In this document: positions 7,805-16,860 of the stretch, piece by piece
How the letters are laid out: the number at the start of each line of letters is the position of its first letter
How positions within the stretch are numbered: position 1 is the stretch's first letter
From: Scytonema sp. UIC 10036
Lineage (GTDB): Bacteria; Cyanobacteriota; Cyanobacteriia; Cyanobacteriales; Nostocaceae
Assembly: GCF_009725235.1 (NCBI RefSeq)
Contig: NZ_WJFC01000024.1
Location: forward strand, 1-64,000
DNA: 64,000 bases
Direction: 5' to 3'
Translations under genes and position numbers: made by a program
The notes under the pieces: model-generated
What the model was told of the DNA's origin: nothing
What the model saw: only the letters and a program-made list of their open reading frames with translations
The model's database searches: none

Positions 7805-8635
7805 ATGACCTACAACAACGCAAGAAACCGACCAAACAGCGCAACACAATCTCGACAAGATAACTTAGTTTTTGATGTCGAAGGTGTTAGAGTTTTCTAC
7901 AGTGGATTTATGGCACTTCAGGAAGTTTATCTGAATATTCCTGAAAGGCAAATCATAGCCTTTATTGGTCCTTCTGGTTGCGGGAAAAGTACTTTGTTGC
8001 GTTGCTTTAACCGGATGAACGATTTGATCCCCGGTGCAGAGGTTAAGGGAAAACTTCATTACCGCAACAAAAATATTTACGACACAAATATTAACTCAGT
8101 AAAGTTACGCCGACAGGTAGGGATGGTTTTTCAAAGACCAAATCCTTTTCCTAAGTCCATATACGAAAATATTGCCTTTGCACCACGTACCAATGGTTAT
8201 AAAGGCAATTTGGATGAACTGGTAGAGCAGTCGTTACGTCAAGCAGCTCTATGGGATGAAGTAAAAGACAAACTGAAATCTAAGGGGACAGCGTTATCTG
8301 GAGGACAACAGCAACGTCTTTGTATAGCACGAGCGATCGCAATGAAGCCCGATGTGCTGTTGATGGATGAACCCTGTTCTGCCTTAGATCCCATCTCTAC
8401 ACGTCAAGTTGAAGAACTTTGTCTTGAACTTAAGGAACAGTACACCATCATTATGGTGACTCACAATATGCAGCAAGCTTCACGAGTGGCTGACTGGACA
8501 GCTTTCTTCAATACCGAAGTCGATGAACACAACAAACGTAGAGGAAAATTAGTCGAGTTCAGTCCTACAGAGCAAATGTTTGATACTCCTGCAACTAAGG
8601 AAGCAGCAGAATACATTAGTGGGCGTTTCGGCTAA
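7805..8635 (+). CDS. pstB: Phosphate ABC transporter ATP-binding protein PstB
   Basis: This 276-residue ABC ATPase has Walker [10 protein letters not shown] (about residue 56), a Q-loop in [16 protein letters not shown], the signature [10 protein letters not shown], Walker B VLLMDEP and a switch histidine in [10 protein letters not shown]. The RPNPFP stretch and C-terminal EYISGRFG are typical of PstB. It powers PstCA-mediated phosphate import. The order pstS-C-A-B is the usual operon order. The start is ATG 7805 after a heptamer array. Confidence 0.95.
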   Translation: MTYNNARNRPNSATQSRQDNLVFDVEGVRVFYSGFMALQEVYLNIPERQIIAFIGPSGCGKSTLLRCFNRMNDLIPGAEVKGKLHYRNKNIYDTNINSVKLRRQVGMVFQRPNPFPKSIYENIAFAPRTNGYKGNLDELVEQSLRQAALWDEVKDKLKSKGTALSGGQQQRLCIARAIAMKPDVLLMDEPCSALDPISTRQVEELCLELKEQYTIIMVTHNMQQASRVADWTAFFNTEVDEHNKRRGKLVEFSPTEQMFDTPATKEAAEYISGRFG

Positions 8636-8645
8636 GTGCTCTCTC

Positions 8646-8817
8646 TCGTTCCCAGGCTCAGCCTCGCGCACTCCCTCGTTCCCAGGCTCAGCCTCGCGCA
8701 CTCCCTCGTTCCCAGGCTCAGCCTGGGAATGCCTACTTGAGAGGCTCAGCCTTGCGCACTCCCTCGTTCCCAGGCTCAGCCTGGGAATGCCTACTTGAGA
8801 GGCTCAGCCTCGCGCAG
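8646..8817. repeat. CGTTCCCAGGCT-type palindromic repeat cluster
   Basis: Four tandem copies of a CGTTCCCAGGCTCAGCCT unit are present. The last two complete the palindrome with GGGAATGCC and add CTTGAGAGGCTCAGCCT. Related copies lie at 20705-20754 and 21684-21735. Proteins read through the array (SFPGSASRTP repeats) are artefacts. Confidence 0.85.
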
Positions 8818-8848
8818 TCAGTTGAATAGAAGCGTAGGGTGGGCAATG

Positions 8849-8985
8849 CTAGCCCTGTCAAGGTGACTCATAAAATTTTGATTCGTCGGCAATTTCTCAT
8901 CTTTTTTCTCTGCGACCTCTGTGTCTCTGCGGTTTTAAAGTCATTTATTGAACCGCAGAGGCGCAGAGTACACAGAGGTAAGAGG
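8849..8985. repeat. MITE family 2, partial copy
   Basis: It opens with CTAGCCCTGTCAAGGTGA, the same left terminus as the full element at 46496-46680. It contains the inner palindrome CCTCTGTGTCTCTGCGGTT with AACCGCAGAGG and ACACAGAGG. The right terminal repeat is absent. Confidence 0.65.
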
Positions 8986-9045
8986 TGAGAGCAACCAGTT
9001 AAGGTATATATTGGATGTGGAAGAAAACTTGAGCCAGATGATTTT

Positions 9046-9957
9046 ATGTCTACTATCAGTCAACTCCTCAAGCCCCATATTATGGATTTAGGGGGCTTCA
9101 AGGCTCGGCGAAGCTTACCTCACGAACACCGCCAAATGGTTGGTCCATTTATTTTTTTCGACCATCTCGGTCCGGCAATTTTTCCACCGGGCAAAGGTGT
9201 AGACGTAAGACCACATCCGCATATCAATTTGGCAACTGTAACTTACTTATTTGAAGGAGTGTTGCTGCATCGCGATAGTTTAGGCAGCGTTCAAGAAATT
9301 CTTCCCGGTGCAGTTAACTGGATGACAGCAGGACGCGGAATTGTTCATTCAGAAAGATCCCCAAGCGATCGCGATCGAGAAGCGACTCTACACGCTATCC
9401 AAATCTGGGTAGTCCTTCCTCAAGAACATGAGGAAACTGAGCCTTGGTTTCGCCACTATCCGGCTGAGGATTTACCTGTTTGGAGTGAAAATGGAGTGAC
9501 GATAACGCTGATTGCTGGACAAGCTTGCGATCGCTCCTCTCCAGTTGAAACTTTCTCCCCCATGTTTTATCTAGACGTATTGTTACAGCCTGAAACACGC
9601 TTTGTACTGCCCGATAACTACAGCGAAAGAGCAGTTTACAGCGTTACTGAAGGTCTAAGTATCAATGGCGAACCTTTAGAACAGCATAGATTAGCTGTTC
9701 TAGAATCTGGTGGTTCCATTGAGATTGCCTCAAGCACTCAAGCCCGTTGTATTGTCATTGGCGGTGAATCTGTAGGCAAGCGCTACAAGTGGTGGAACTT
9801 TGTTTCTAGCAGTCCCGAGCGAATTGAACAAGCAAAACGAGACTGGCAAGAAGGTCTCTTTGGCAAGGTTCCGGACGAAACAGAGTTTATTCCACTACCA
9901 GGAGAGATTTTGGAACCTGGTAAAGTTCAATCTGATGAGGTGCAACCGTTGAGTTAG
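9046..9957 (+). CDS. Pirin-family cupin protein
   Basis: This 303-residue bicupin matches pirin: a GPFIFFDHLGP opening, RPHPHINLATVTYLFEG and GRGIVHSERSP. The presumed iron ligands His57, His59, His101 and Glu103 are all present. Pirins are cytosolic; some have quercetin 2,3-dioxygenase activity and others act as redox-linked co-regulators, which the sequence does not decide. Length is normal. It stands alone, with a repeat-rich region upstream and a TA pair downstream. Confidence 0.9.
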   Translation: MSTISQLLKPHIMDLGGFKARRSLPHEHRQMVGPFIFFDHLGPAIFPPGKGVDVRPHPHINLATVTYLFEGVLLHRDSLGSVQEILPGAVNWMTAGRGIVHSERSPSDRDREATLHAIQIWVVLPQEHEETEPWFRHYPAEDLPVWSENGVTITLIAGQACDRSSPVETFSPMFYLDVLLQPETRFVLPDNYSERAVYSVTEGLSINGEPLEQHRLAVLESGGSIEIASSTQARCIVIGGESVGKRYKWWNFVSSSPERIEQAKRDWQEGLFGKVPDETEFIPLPGEILEPGKVQSDEVQPLS

Positions 9958-10069
9958 TACTTGACCGCATAAGTTTTAAGGGGATACTTTGTTGAAATAT
10001 AAGCTCTCAAGACCGATCGCTGAGTGTACCATGATAGTAATGGACAAACCTTTACAACATTAAGTAAAG

Positions 10070-10324
10070 ATGGGACTACAAATCTCGATCTCTGACTCCA
10101 TCTTACAAGCCCTTCGCCTACCTGAGCAGCGTATTGAGCAGGAATTGCGTAGGGAACTCGCCATTGCTCTTTATGCACAAGACATCCTCTCCTTTGGGAA
10201 AGCGCGAGAACTTGCGGAGACGGACAAATATGAATTTGGGCAGTTGCTCTCTCGTCGTGGAGTGTTTCGCCATTATGGTTTTGAAGAATTGGATGATGAC
10301 TTAAACTATGCCCGTAGTGAGTAA
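10070..10324 (+). CDS. UPF0175-family antitoxin
   Basis: This 84-residue protein with the pattern LRRELAIALYAQDILSFGKA and GQLLSRRGVFRHYGFEELDDD matches the UPF0175 family of small antitoxins. Its last 17 nt overlap the next gene, a DUF3368 PIN-type toxin, the usual partner. It likely binds and neutralises that toxin and represses the shared promoter. Confidence 0.85.
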   Translation: MGLQISISDSILQALRLPEQRIEQELRRELAIALYAQDILSFGKARELAETDKYEFGQLLSRRGVFRHYGFEELDDDLNYARSE

Positions 10325-10790
10325 CACTTCACCAATTCTCAACCTGGCGATTGTAGGTCAGCTTGAACTCTTGCGTCGGCAATTCGGCGAAATTCTGATT
10401 CCCAATGCGGTATTGGAGGAATTGAAAGTTAATGAAGAACGACTTGGTTCTCAAGCAATTCGTGAAGCAATTTCATCTGGATGGATTCAAACTCAAGAGG
10501 TGAGCAATGAACCGCTTGCTCAACTACTGAAACAAACACTGGATCGAGGGGAAGCTGAGGCGATCGCCCTTGCCATTGAGCTTAAGGCGGATTGGACGCT
10601 TTTGGATGAGCGTGAAGGAAGGAAAGTTGCCAAATCTCTAGGGTTGAGTGTAACAGGAGTTTTGGGAGTTCTGCTTCGAGCTAAACAGACAGGTGAACTC
10701 AAATCATTACAGCCTGTTTTTAACGACTTGGTAAATAAAGCTGGATTTCGGATTTCACCAGAGTTATTGGCTCAAATTTCGATGCAGTGA
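10308..10790 (+). CDS. DUF3368 PIN-like toxin
   Basis: This 160-residue protein starts VVSNTSPILNLA, carries LDRGEAEAIALAIEL and ADWTLLDEREGRKVAKSLGL, and ends in a GFRISPEL segment. This is the DUF3368 version of the PIN nuclease fold, whose acidic residues (here D and E of RGEAEA and LLDE) hold metal for RNA cleavage. The start ATG at 10308 lies inside the antitoxin gene, so the two are translationally coupled. It appears complete. Confidence 0.85.
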   Translation: MPVVSNTSPILNLAIVGQLELLRRQFGEILIPNAVLEELKVNEERLGSQAIREAISSGWIQTQEVSNEPLAQLLKQTLDRGEAEAIALAIELKADWTLLDEREGRKVAKSLGLSVTGVLGVLLRAKQTGELKSLQPVFNDLVNKAGFRISPELLAQISMQ

Positions 10791-10856
10791 GGTTTTTAGT
10801 ATGGCGGGCTGTAATGTTTTCTGTTTTCTTGGGGGATTCTGACACCCCATCAGAAC

Positions 10857-10963
10857 TATGGCGGTTCTCACTTGAATGAAGTACAGATTTATCTGCTTTC
10901 GTCCGCTACAGGCTGCGGTTCCATAACGTTTGTATGTATTGCACCCAATTGAAAACCACTGTA
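10857..10963. repeat. Family 3 palindromic repeat, diverged copy
   Basis: Ends TATGGCGGTTCTCACTTGAA and CCCAATTGAAAACCACTGTA mirror those of the better preserved copy at 44819-44925 in reverse orientation, and the middle holds CTGCGGTTCC. No flanking duplication was seen. Confidence 0.5.
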
Positions 10964-10976
10964 ATACAGTTAAATA

Positions 10977-12464
10977 CTAGGCGGGGATCGCCAAAAGCCT
11001 CCGAAAAAATCGAATTGTTTCCGCAAGGGTTCTCTCCAAGATTAAGCGACTGTTAGCACTCGTCCATGGAGGTAAAATGACTAAACTCTGCATGACTAAC
11101 CACAAGCTTTGAAAATATCGATCTTGATGAAAATAAAGATTTGCCAAACACGCTAACTCTCGCTCTTTTGCTTCCTTGGAATCGGTTTCACGGGAAATCG
11201 CTTGAGCTTGCTGCAAGTACTCAATCGCTAGATCGGGTTGTTTCAAGCAACCATAGCAATAACAGAGATTAAACAGTATTCCTGCTTCTGTTGTTGGGTT
11301 TGCAATCGCACGACTTATTTCCAAAGCTTGCTGATAGTATTTCAGAGCATCTCGATATTGTTTTATGTCAGCATATACAGAACCTAAAGCTGTTAATGCC
11401 GATGCTTCTGTCGCTTTTGAAGACGTTTCGCGAGCGAAGTTGAGAGTTGCACTTAAGTACTCAATGGCAAGTTGAGGCTGCTTTATAAGATTGTAGGCAT
11501 TGCCCAGATAGTATGAGGCTAAATATCTTTGACATTGGTTCCCAATTTGGGTGCTAATTGCTAATTGCTGCTGTAAGTATTCAATTGCTAACTTATATTT
11601 TCCTCTAGATAAATACGTCCCTCCCATCCATCCCAAAACCAGCGCGGACAGTTCTTCGTCATCAATCGATTGCGCGATCGCCAACGCTTGCTGGCAATAT
11701 TTGATTCCACGACGATAATTTCCTCTCAAGATAGCATAAGCACCCAGTCCACCTAGCGCTTGTCCTTCCTCTTTGCTAGCTTTGATTTCACAAGCAACAG
11801 TTAACTGCTTTTGAAGGCAATTCAGTACAGTCTGATGCTGTCCTAATGAGGAATAAACACCAACCAATCCACCTAGCGCTTGTGCTTCTGCTTGTCGGTT
11901 ACCAATTTCCTTTGCAAGTTCTAACTGTTGCTTGTAGTAGCTCATTGCCTGCGGGACTCGATCTAAGTAAGCATAAGCACGACCCAAACCTTGCAAGCAA
12001 AAACAGTCTACCTCAGAATCTAGCTTACCGAGAAGACGACTAAAAAGTTCAATTTGTTCTGAGTAATAACCCCAACTCCTGAGTTGCTCGTACAATTGTT
12101 TAGCATCAGCAGTCTTTGTTGGTGTAAAGAGGATTTGGTAAGCGGATCGCCAAGCAGAGATTTCACACAAATGATGGAACGCTTCTAGATAACCGCGTAC
12201 TTGTTCTAAGCGAGAAGTCTCAGGTTCTGGGTTATAGACATTTAACCAATAGAAAGCGGCTTTAAGGTGAGATACCTCTAAAGCGTTTAATTTTCTAAGA
12301 ACTGGTATTGATGAGCTTTGGGTTGTTTGGGGAAATTCCATCCGCTCAACTTGAGTGTTTGGTGACGCGAGCCGTAATTCACCCTTTGGATCGCAGCAAA
12401 TATGCAAAATTTCTGATGGGGAAAGCTTCTGTAATTCTACTGGTTTACCAAACTCATGGCTCAC
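10977..12464 (-). CDS. TPR protein coupled to STAND NTPase
   Basis: This 495-residue protein has at least seven tetratricopeptide repeats from about residue 150 to 450, for example ALGGLVGVYSSLGQHQTVLN, AIEYLQQQLAISTQIGNQ and ALKYYQQALEISRAIANP. The start is GTG at 12462-12464 and shares four bases (GTGA) with the stop of the upstream NTPase gene, so translation is coupled. TPR arrays are the usual sensor end of STAND ATPases; here the sensor is on a separate chain. No catalytic domain is visible. The first 130 residues have no recognised fold. Confidence 0.8.
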   Translation of the reverse strand: MSHEFGKPVELQKLSPSEILHICCDPKGELRLASPNTQVERMEFPQTTQSSSIPVLRKLNALEVSHLKAAFYWLNVYNPEPETSRLEQVRGYLEAFHHLCEISAWRSAYQILFTPTKTADAKQLYEQLRSWGYYSEQIELFSRLLGKLDSEVDCFCLQGLGRAYAYLDRVPQAMSYYKQQLELAKEIGNRQAEAQALGGLVGVYSSLGQHQTVLNCLQKQLTVACEIKASKEEGQALGGLGAYAILRGNYRRGIKYCQQALAIAQSIDDEELSALVLGWMGGTYLSRGKYKLAIEYLQQQLAISTQIGNQCQRYLASYYLGNAYNLIKQPQLAIEYLSATLNFARETSSKATEASALTALGSVYADIKQYRDALKYYQQALEISRAIANPTTEAGILFNLCYCYGCLKQPDLAIEYLQQAQAISRETDSKEAKERELACLANLYFHQDRYFQSLWLVMQSLVILPPWTSANSRLILERTLAETIRFFRRLLAIPA

Positions 12465-14173
12465 AATGGTAACACCTCTACTTCTAACTGAGCTAAGCGA
12501 TCTAATGCCACTCGGCGAATGAGGCTGTGCGGTCGATACAAAACTTTACGCTCGGTATATTCCTCTTCCAAGAGAAATCGGCGCTGAAGTGATTGAAAGG
12601 CAGAGGCTTGGGCTTCATGAGAATGTTCGGCGATCGCGAGCAACCAAGCAGAACGCTCAACAGCGCGTCTATACACGGCTCCCTGGCAAAGCATCAAACA
12701 AGCTAATGGTTCTGCTTTATACAAACGGGTAAAAGTACGGTCTATCCGTTTTTTGACTAAATCTGTTAAGCCGATACTGTAGCGATCGATCCGAGGTTTA
12801 TCTTCCCTTGATTTTTCTTCTGAAGTACCTTTCATGCGTTCTACAGCCGTAATTTCATCACCGTAATCGTACCAGTATGCTTGAACATCTCCATTATAGG
12901 GTGGCATACGGATTTCACCAGCAATGACTCGTAAAGCTAAAGGATGTCCTTCGTAAACGCGAATAATTCGCTTGAGATTTTCTAAATCTACTTCTCCACG
13001 GATACGCACATCCCAACTCTCAAACAATTCAAGAGCTTCTGTTTCTTCCAACCCTTTGAGTCTTTCTATATGTACTCGTGATGGGTATCGTCCTTCTGCG
13101 ATCGTTGGGGGCAAATCTTGAGAAGTCAAAACGATCCGACTGGGCATTTGTTCGGCTTTAACAATTTGCTCGAAGAATTTTGTAAAAATTGGCTCGCTAA
13201 ATTGATGACTTCCTTCGCCATCTGATTCTAAAATTTCCTCAACCATATCTAAAATTACCAGACAGGGTTGCGATCGCAACTTATTGACTACAGCCTGCAC
13301 CAACAAATCGGGTTCCTTTTGTAGCTTTTCTTCTTGTGCTATACTTTCTCCCAAAAGTTGACGTGCTACTTCTAAAAAATTAGATAACGTGCGATCCACG
13401 CTAACAGTATATAGTTCTTGAAACCTTATAGCTACTGAGGATTCTAAAGTCAGACGCATTGCAAGAGATGTTTTTCCAATACCAGTTATCCCAACAATTG
13501 ATAAAACTCGACAGTCTTCTTGCAACTGATGTTCTAGCTTAGCAACCAACGCCGTGCGTCCTACCCACAGAATTGTATCAAGACGAATCTGGGGAGTTAT
13601 TGAAGATAAGGGATTAGGGATTGGGGATTGGAACTCACCAGGTAGAAGTTTCTGACAATTTTCCAACCCCTGTTCCATCCATTCATCAAAGGAACAATCG
13701 AGCAACAGCTGACATAACCCGTTCACTAACCAATGTTCGCAGGAGTCCCGTTCCTCATTAGCGAAAAAACTTCTGAGTGTTTGATGTCGAGGAGGATCTG
13801 GATCGTTAAGATGCCTTCCCCAAGCGACACCAAATTCTCCCCAAGCAATCTGTCCTCGTACCTTGAATTGTTCGTGAAACTTGTCACGCAGCTTGTGTTT
13901 TAACTCTAAAGGTACTTGTTTTAGGCTGTTATCTCTGTAAGGTCGGTTAAGTAGTAACTGACAAACACCATTAATTATCCAGTAAACACAAGTGCTTTGG
14001 GTGTGCGAGTACAAAATGTTCTCGATGTCAGCTTCTGAAGGAGATTTGCTCAGAGTATCCGCCTGCTGATTCCACTTCAGCAAAAAATCTTCTGTTGACT
14101 TGAACTGTTGCTGAAATGCCGACTTTAGCTTTCGCCGCAAAGATGGGGTCACAGAAACCAAGCGATCGTTCAT
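12461..14173 (-). CDS. STAND/NB-ARC-like NTPase with duplicated N-terminal domain
   Basis: This 570-residue protein has a P-loop GITGIGKTS (about residues 225-233), a Walker B-like CLVILDMVEEI (about 303), a sensor-type RIVLTSQDLPP, and GHPLALRVIAGEIR, the GxPLAL-type motif of NB-ARC ATPases. The first 165 residues hold two similar units (LKSAFQQQFK ... WIINGVCQLLL and LRDKFHEQFK ... WLVNGLCQLLL), likely an adaptor or effector-recruiting domain duplicated in tandem. There is no repeat sensor at the C-terminus; instead the next gene, overlapping by 4 bp, is all TPR. Together they resemble one STAND protein split in two. The role (regulation or defence) is unknown. Confidence 0.75.
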   Translation of the reverse strand: MNDRLVSVTPSLRRKLKSAFQQQFKSTEDFLLKWNQQADTLSKSPSEADIENILYSHTQSTCVYWIINGVCQLLLNRPYRDNSLKQVPLELKHKLRDKFHEQFKVRGQIAWGEFGVAWGRHLNDPDPPRHQTLRSFFANEERDSCEHWLVNGLCQLLLDCSFDEWMEQGLENCQKLLPGEFQSPIPNPLSSITPQIRLDTILWVGRTALVAKLEHQLQEDCRVLSIVGITGIGKTSLAMRLTLESSVAIRFQELYTVSVDRTLSNFLEVARQLLGESIAQEEKLQKEPDLLVQAVVNKLRSQPCLVILDMVEEILESDGEGSHQFSEPIFTKFFEQIVKAEQMPSRIVLTSQDLPPTIAEGRYPSRVHIERLKGLEETEALELFESWDVRIRGEVDLENLKRIIRVYEGHPLALRVIAGEIRMPPYNGDVQAYWYDYGDEITAVERMKGTSEEKSREDKPRIDRYSIGLTDLVKKRIDRTFTRLYKAEPLACLMLCQGAVYRRAVERSAWLLAIAEHSHEAQASAFQSLQRRFLLEEEYTERKVLYRPHSLIRRVALDRLAQLEVEVLPL

Positions 14174-14340
14174 AGTGATTTTCCGGCAAATTCTAACCCT
14201 AGTTTACCTTTGAGATTATTACCAAGCTGTTTTTCAATTGATCTCAAATTGAGCTCAAATAACGCACAAGTAATATTCTAACGGGCTTAGATCGAGAATA
14301 TATTGCCTGCACGTATGTATTACCAAGAGGAGTGTGTAAA

Positions 14341-14937
14341 TTGAAGAGAATACCACTACTAAGTTTTAGTGCTTGCCTAGCAATTCTAGGTGCCAGTTTA
14401 TTAAGTAACACGCAATATACACCAGCTGAGCCAGCACCTATTTTTACACCCATCTTAAACGATATTCGTAACCAGCTACCCCAAGGTACAGAAATGCGTT
14501 TGCCATCTACACTTCCTACCTTAAATTGGTCACTCATTTCAAAAGCATTCTCCGAGCTTCCTGTCGATGGCAAAATTTATCCCTATGTTGGTTCTACTAA
14601 AGAAGCCATTGAAGTTCGTTTAGCGTTAACACCAAACTGTGGTTCTTCTCCTAAACCTAATGAATGTACGATTGGAGGTCTTAGTGTGTTTAAAAGTCGC
14701 AAGCCGAAATATTGGCCTCCAAAAGGGGAGAATATAACACCAGTAGATTTGGGTAATGGGATTCGTGGCTTTTACCTCACTAGAGGTAGCGGGCATAATA
14801 CTCTTAGGTATGTTTTCTGGGAACAAAATGGATTGCAATTTGCATTAGGAACTGCTGCTTTTGTAATGTCCCAACAAGAATTAATAGATACCGCTATTTC
14901 AGCAGCTAATGAACCTCCTATTACAAGTGCAAATTAA
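14341..14937 (+). CDS. Exported protein of unknown function
   Basis: The protein starts KRIPLLSFSACLAILGASLL, a signal peptide, and continues as a 199-residue mostly polar protein with two cysteines close together (PNCGSSPKPNECT), which may form a disulfide. A TTG at 14341 was chosen because AGAGGAG lies 9 nt upstream; a GTG at 14332 in the same frame is too close to that motif. No family was recognised. It is divergent from the NTPase-TPR pair at 10977-14173. Confidence 0.65.
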   Translation: MKRIPLLSFSACLAILGASLLSNTQYTPAEPAPIFTPILNDIRNQLPQGTEMRLPSTLPTLNWSLISKAFSELPVDGKIYPYVGSTKEAIEVRLALTPNCGSSPKPNECTIGGLSVFKSRKPKYWPPKGENITPVDLGNGIRGFYLTRGSGHNTLRYVFWEQNGLQFALGTAAFVMSQQELIDTAISAANEPPITSAN

Positions 14938-15071
14938 TGTAGAGTTCCCAGTACAAAACACTTTCAGTTACCCTGTCTAATTGCGGAGTATGCGATCGCT
15001 CTCAAGCAAGACGTTGCAATGAGGTAGGCGATCGCACTAGAGTCAAAACGCCCACTGACAAAGGAGTAGAA

Positions 15072-15197
15072 GTGCTAATTAGTGGTCATCGCATTGCTGT
15101 AGCTCGGCAATACGTTAAACTTATTCACCGTTCTGATGGCTATGAATACAGTTTTGCTACGATTGACCAAAATTTACTTCGTTTTAGCGCTATTTGA
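15072..15197 (+). CDS. Possible 41-codon small ORF
   Basis: AAGGAG lies 5 nt before a GTG start, and the frame reads ISGHRIAVARQYVKLIHRSD and so on to a TGA at 15195. No family was recognised; it may be a remnant of a longer gene. It lies just before the broken higB. Apart from these fragments, 14938-15366 holds nothing I could identify. Confidence 0.25.
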   Translation: MLISGHRIAVARQYVKLIHRSDGYEYSFATIDQNLLRFSAI

Positions 15198-15200
15198 TAA

Positions 15201-15353
15201 TATGACATTAAAATTCCACCGGGTAATAGGTTAGAAACGCTAAAAGGCGAACGTAAGGGTCAGCATAGTATTCGGATTAATGACCAATATCGAATTTGTT
15301 TTATATGGACACTTGAAGGCGCATCCGAAGTTGAAATAGTCGATTATCATTAG
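15201..15353 (+). pseudogene. higB: HigB-type toxin, C-terminal remnant
   Basis: The frame encodes IKIPPGNRLETLKGERKG, then SIRINDQYRICFIW and EVEIVDYH, ending TAG at 15351. This is the C-terminal half of HigB, a RelE-fold ribosome-dependent mRNase of about 92 residues. The first half is missing: a stop codon lies directly upstream and no N-terminal motif was found. The antitoxin gene starts 13 nt later and is intact. Confidence 0.8.
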
Positions 15354-15366
15354 GAGATAAAAATTA

Positions 15367-15669
15367 ATGAAAGTTCCCAAGTATAGACCTCCATCCCATC
15401 CTGGTGAAATATTACTTAAAGATTTTCTCGAGCCAATGGGCATAACCCAGCGACAGCTAGCAGATGCGCTTCACGTTCCCTATCAACGAATCAATGAGTT
15501 GATAAATCAGAAGCGTGGTATTACACCGAGTACCGCGCTACGGTTGTCCAAGTTTTTTGGAAATAGTTCTAGTTTTTGGTTAAATCTCCAGCAAAATTGG
15601 GAAATATACCACGTTCTCCAAGAAGAAGAAGAGGAATTAAAAGCTATTTCGCAATTTAAAGCGGTTTAA
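15367..15669 (+). CDS. higA: HigA-family antitoxin (HTH, XRE)
   Basis: This 100-residue protein begins YRPPSHPGEILLKDFLEPMG, the HigA signature, followed by a helix-turn-helix (TQRQLADALHVPYQRINELI) and the typical LRLSKFFGNSSSFWLNLQ end. It neutralises HigB and represses the operon. It has GGAGAT upstream and full length. Its toxin partner at 15201-15353 is truncated, so this is an orphaned antitoxin. Confidence 0.9.
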   Translation: MKVPKYRPPSHPGEILLKDFLEPMGITQRQLADALHVPYQRINELINQKRGITPSTALRLSKFFGNSSSFWLNLQQNWEIYHVLQEEEEELKAISQFKAV

Positions 15670-15759
15670 TTTTAAGTTAGAAGTCATTTATATAGTAAAT
15701 CTTAAATCGCCAAATGTATTGTGTGGTTTGGGTAAAACGAAGACACCCAATAATTCGAT

Positions 15760-15829
15760 GAAATGTTGGGTGAAATGTTGGGTGAAATGTTGGGTGAAAT
15801 GTTGGGTTTCGTTCCTCAACCCAACCTAC
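15760..15829. repeat. 12-bp tandem repeat fused to MITE family 1 core
   Basis: GAAATGTTGGGT is repeated four times exactly (15760-15807), then runs into TTCGTTCCTCAACCCAACCT (15808-15827), the core of MITE family 1. The right edge supplies the TAG stop codon of the leftward flavoprotein gene at 15826. Confidence 0.8.
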
Positions 15830-16860
15830 TTTATAAATCCTCTCTTGGCATACATTGTACTGAGCTTATCTACATCATGGCGAAACCAATTGTCAAGCCA
15901 TTGAGAGTATTCTCGAATCGCATGAGTCTCGCTGAGATTATCTAACAATTGTGCAGTAATTAAATGCCCAGCCCACATACCAGACATGATGGCTTTCAAC
16001 ACCCCATGACTGGATGCAGGGTCGAGAACCGCAGCTGCATCCCCAACTATAAAGTAACCAAGCCCAGCAGGTTGGGAGACAATTCGCCAAGTCACATCGG
16101 CTGCCTGCATTTTCTCATGAATTTCGAGATTCTGAAATTCTTCTGGCAGCCAATCTTTTTTGACTTTCTCGCCAATGAGTGACAGACGCGTCCATTGGTA
16201 GAAGCCCGATCGCACTTTAGCCGTCCACGTCCAGCCATCAGAATCAGCGACGATCGCAGGAGTATCATCTCGTTTTGGACATTCACCTGTGGCATAACCG
16301 TAGTAAGCAATGAGGCGAGGAGAGTGTTGGTGAATTTGCAATCCTAATTGTCGAGCCAACCAATGATGATTGCCACCAGCATCAATGACTCTAGATGCTC
16401 TCAAAGTTCCTTGAGACGTTTGAACACCAACAACTCTACCCCCTTCCACAAGTACCTGAGAAGCGCGACAGGGTTGCAGAACAGTGACGCCTACAGCTTT
16501 TGCCCGATCGAGCAAAATACAATCAAAATCGGCTCTCCACGCTTGGAACCCCAACCATGCTCCCGATTCATCTTCACCAAAAGGGATAAACTGGCGTTCT
16601 GCATCCCACTGCACCCAGTTTCCACTGTGGCGTATAAAACCAGCCGCTAGGACTGCCTCAGCAGCGCCTAACTGCTTCAGGAGTGGTTCAATACCGGGAT
16701 GTAGTGTTTCACCGGGATGCGATCGCGGAAATGGTTTTGCTTCAATCAGGGCAACCTGTAAGCCCTTTTGAGCGCACCAAATAGCGGCAGCAGAACCACC
16801 CGGTCCACTGCCCACTACAATGACATCAAAACTAGATACGTCTGCGAGACCAGTTACCAT
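15826..16860 (-). CDS. FAD-dependent oxidoreductase (halogenase/LodB-like)
   Basis: This protein of about 344 residues has a dinucleotide-binding motif DVIVVGSGPGGSAAA near its start and EAKPFPRSHPGETLHPG. Late in the chain comes GDAAAVLDPASSHGVLKA, the FAD ribityl-binding segment of the tryptophan-halogenase/geranylgeranyl-reductase superfamily. It begins at ATG 16858-16860, inside the end of the large gene at 16832-19051 (29-bp overlap), so the two are co-translated. In LodA-type quinoprotein oxidases a flavoprotein of this class (LodB) builds the cofactor in its partner; that role is suggested by context only. Its stop codon lies in a repeat. Confidence 0.75.
   Translation of the reverse strand: MVTGLADVSSFDVIVVGSGPGGSAAAIWCAQKGLQVALIEAKPFPRSHPGETLHPGIEPLLKQLGAAEAVLAAGFIRHSGNWVQWDAERQFIPFGEDESGAWLGFQAWRADFDCILLDRAKAVGVTVLQPCRASQVLVEGGRVVGVQTSQGTLRASRVIDAGGNHHWLARQLGLQIHQHSPRLIAYYGYATGECPKRDDTPAIVADSDGWTWTAKVRSGFYQWTRLSLIGEKVKKDWLPEEFQNLEIHEKMQAADVTWRIVSQPAGLGYFIVGDAAAVLDPASSHGVLKAIMSGMWAGHLITAQLLDNLSETHAIREYSQWLDNWFRHDVDKLSTMYAKRGFIK

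Noticed and set aside
8580..8798. A 72-codon frame with SFPGSASRTP repeats
   Set aside because: It overlaps the end of pstB and is only the translation of the CGTTCCCAGGCT palindrome cluster.
15719..15945. Two frames reading KCWVKCWV or MLGEMLGE repeats
   Set aside because: They are translations of the 12-bp tandem repeat and MITE core.
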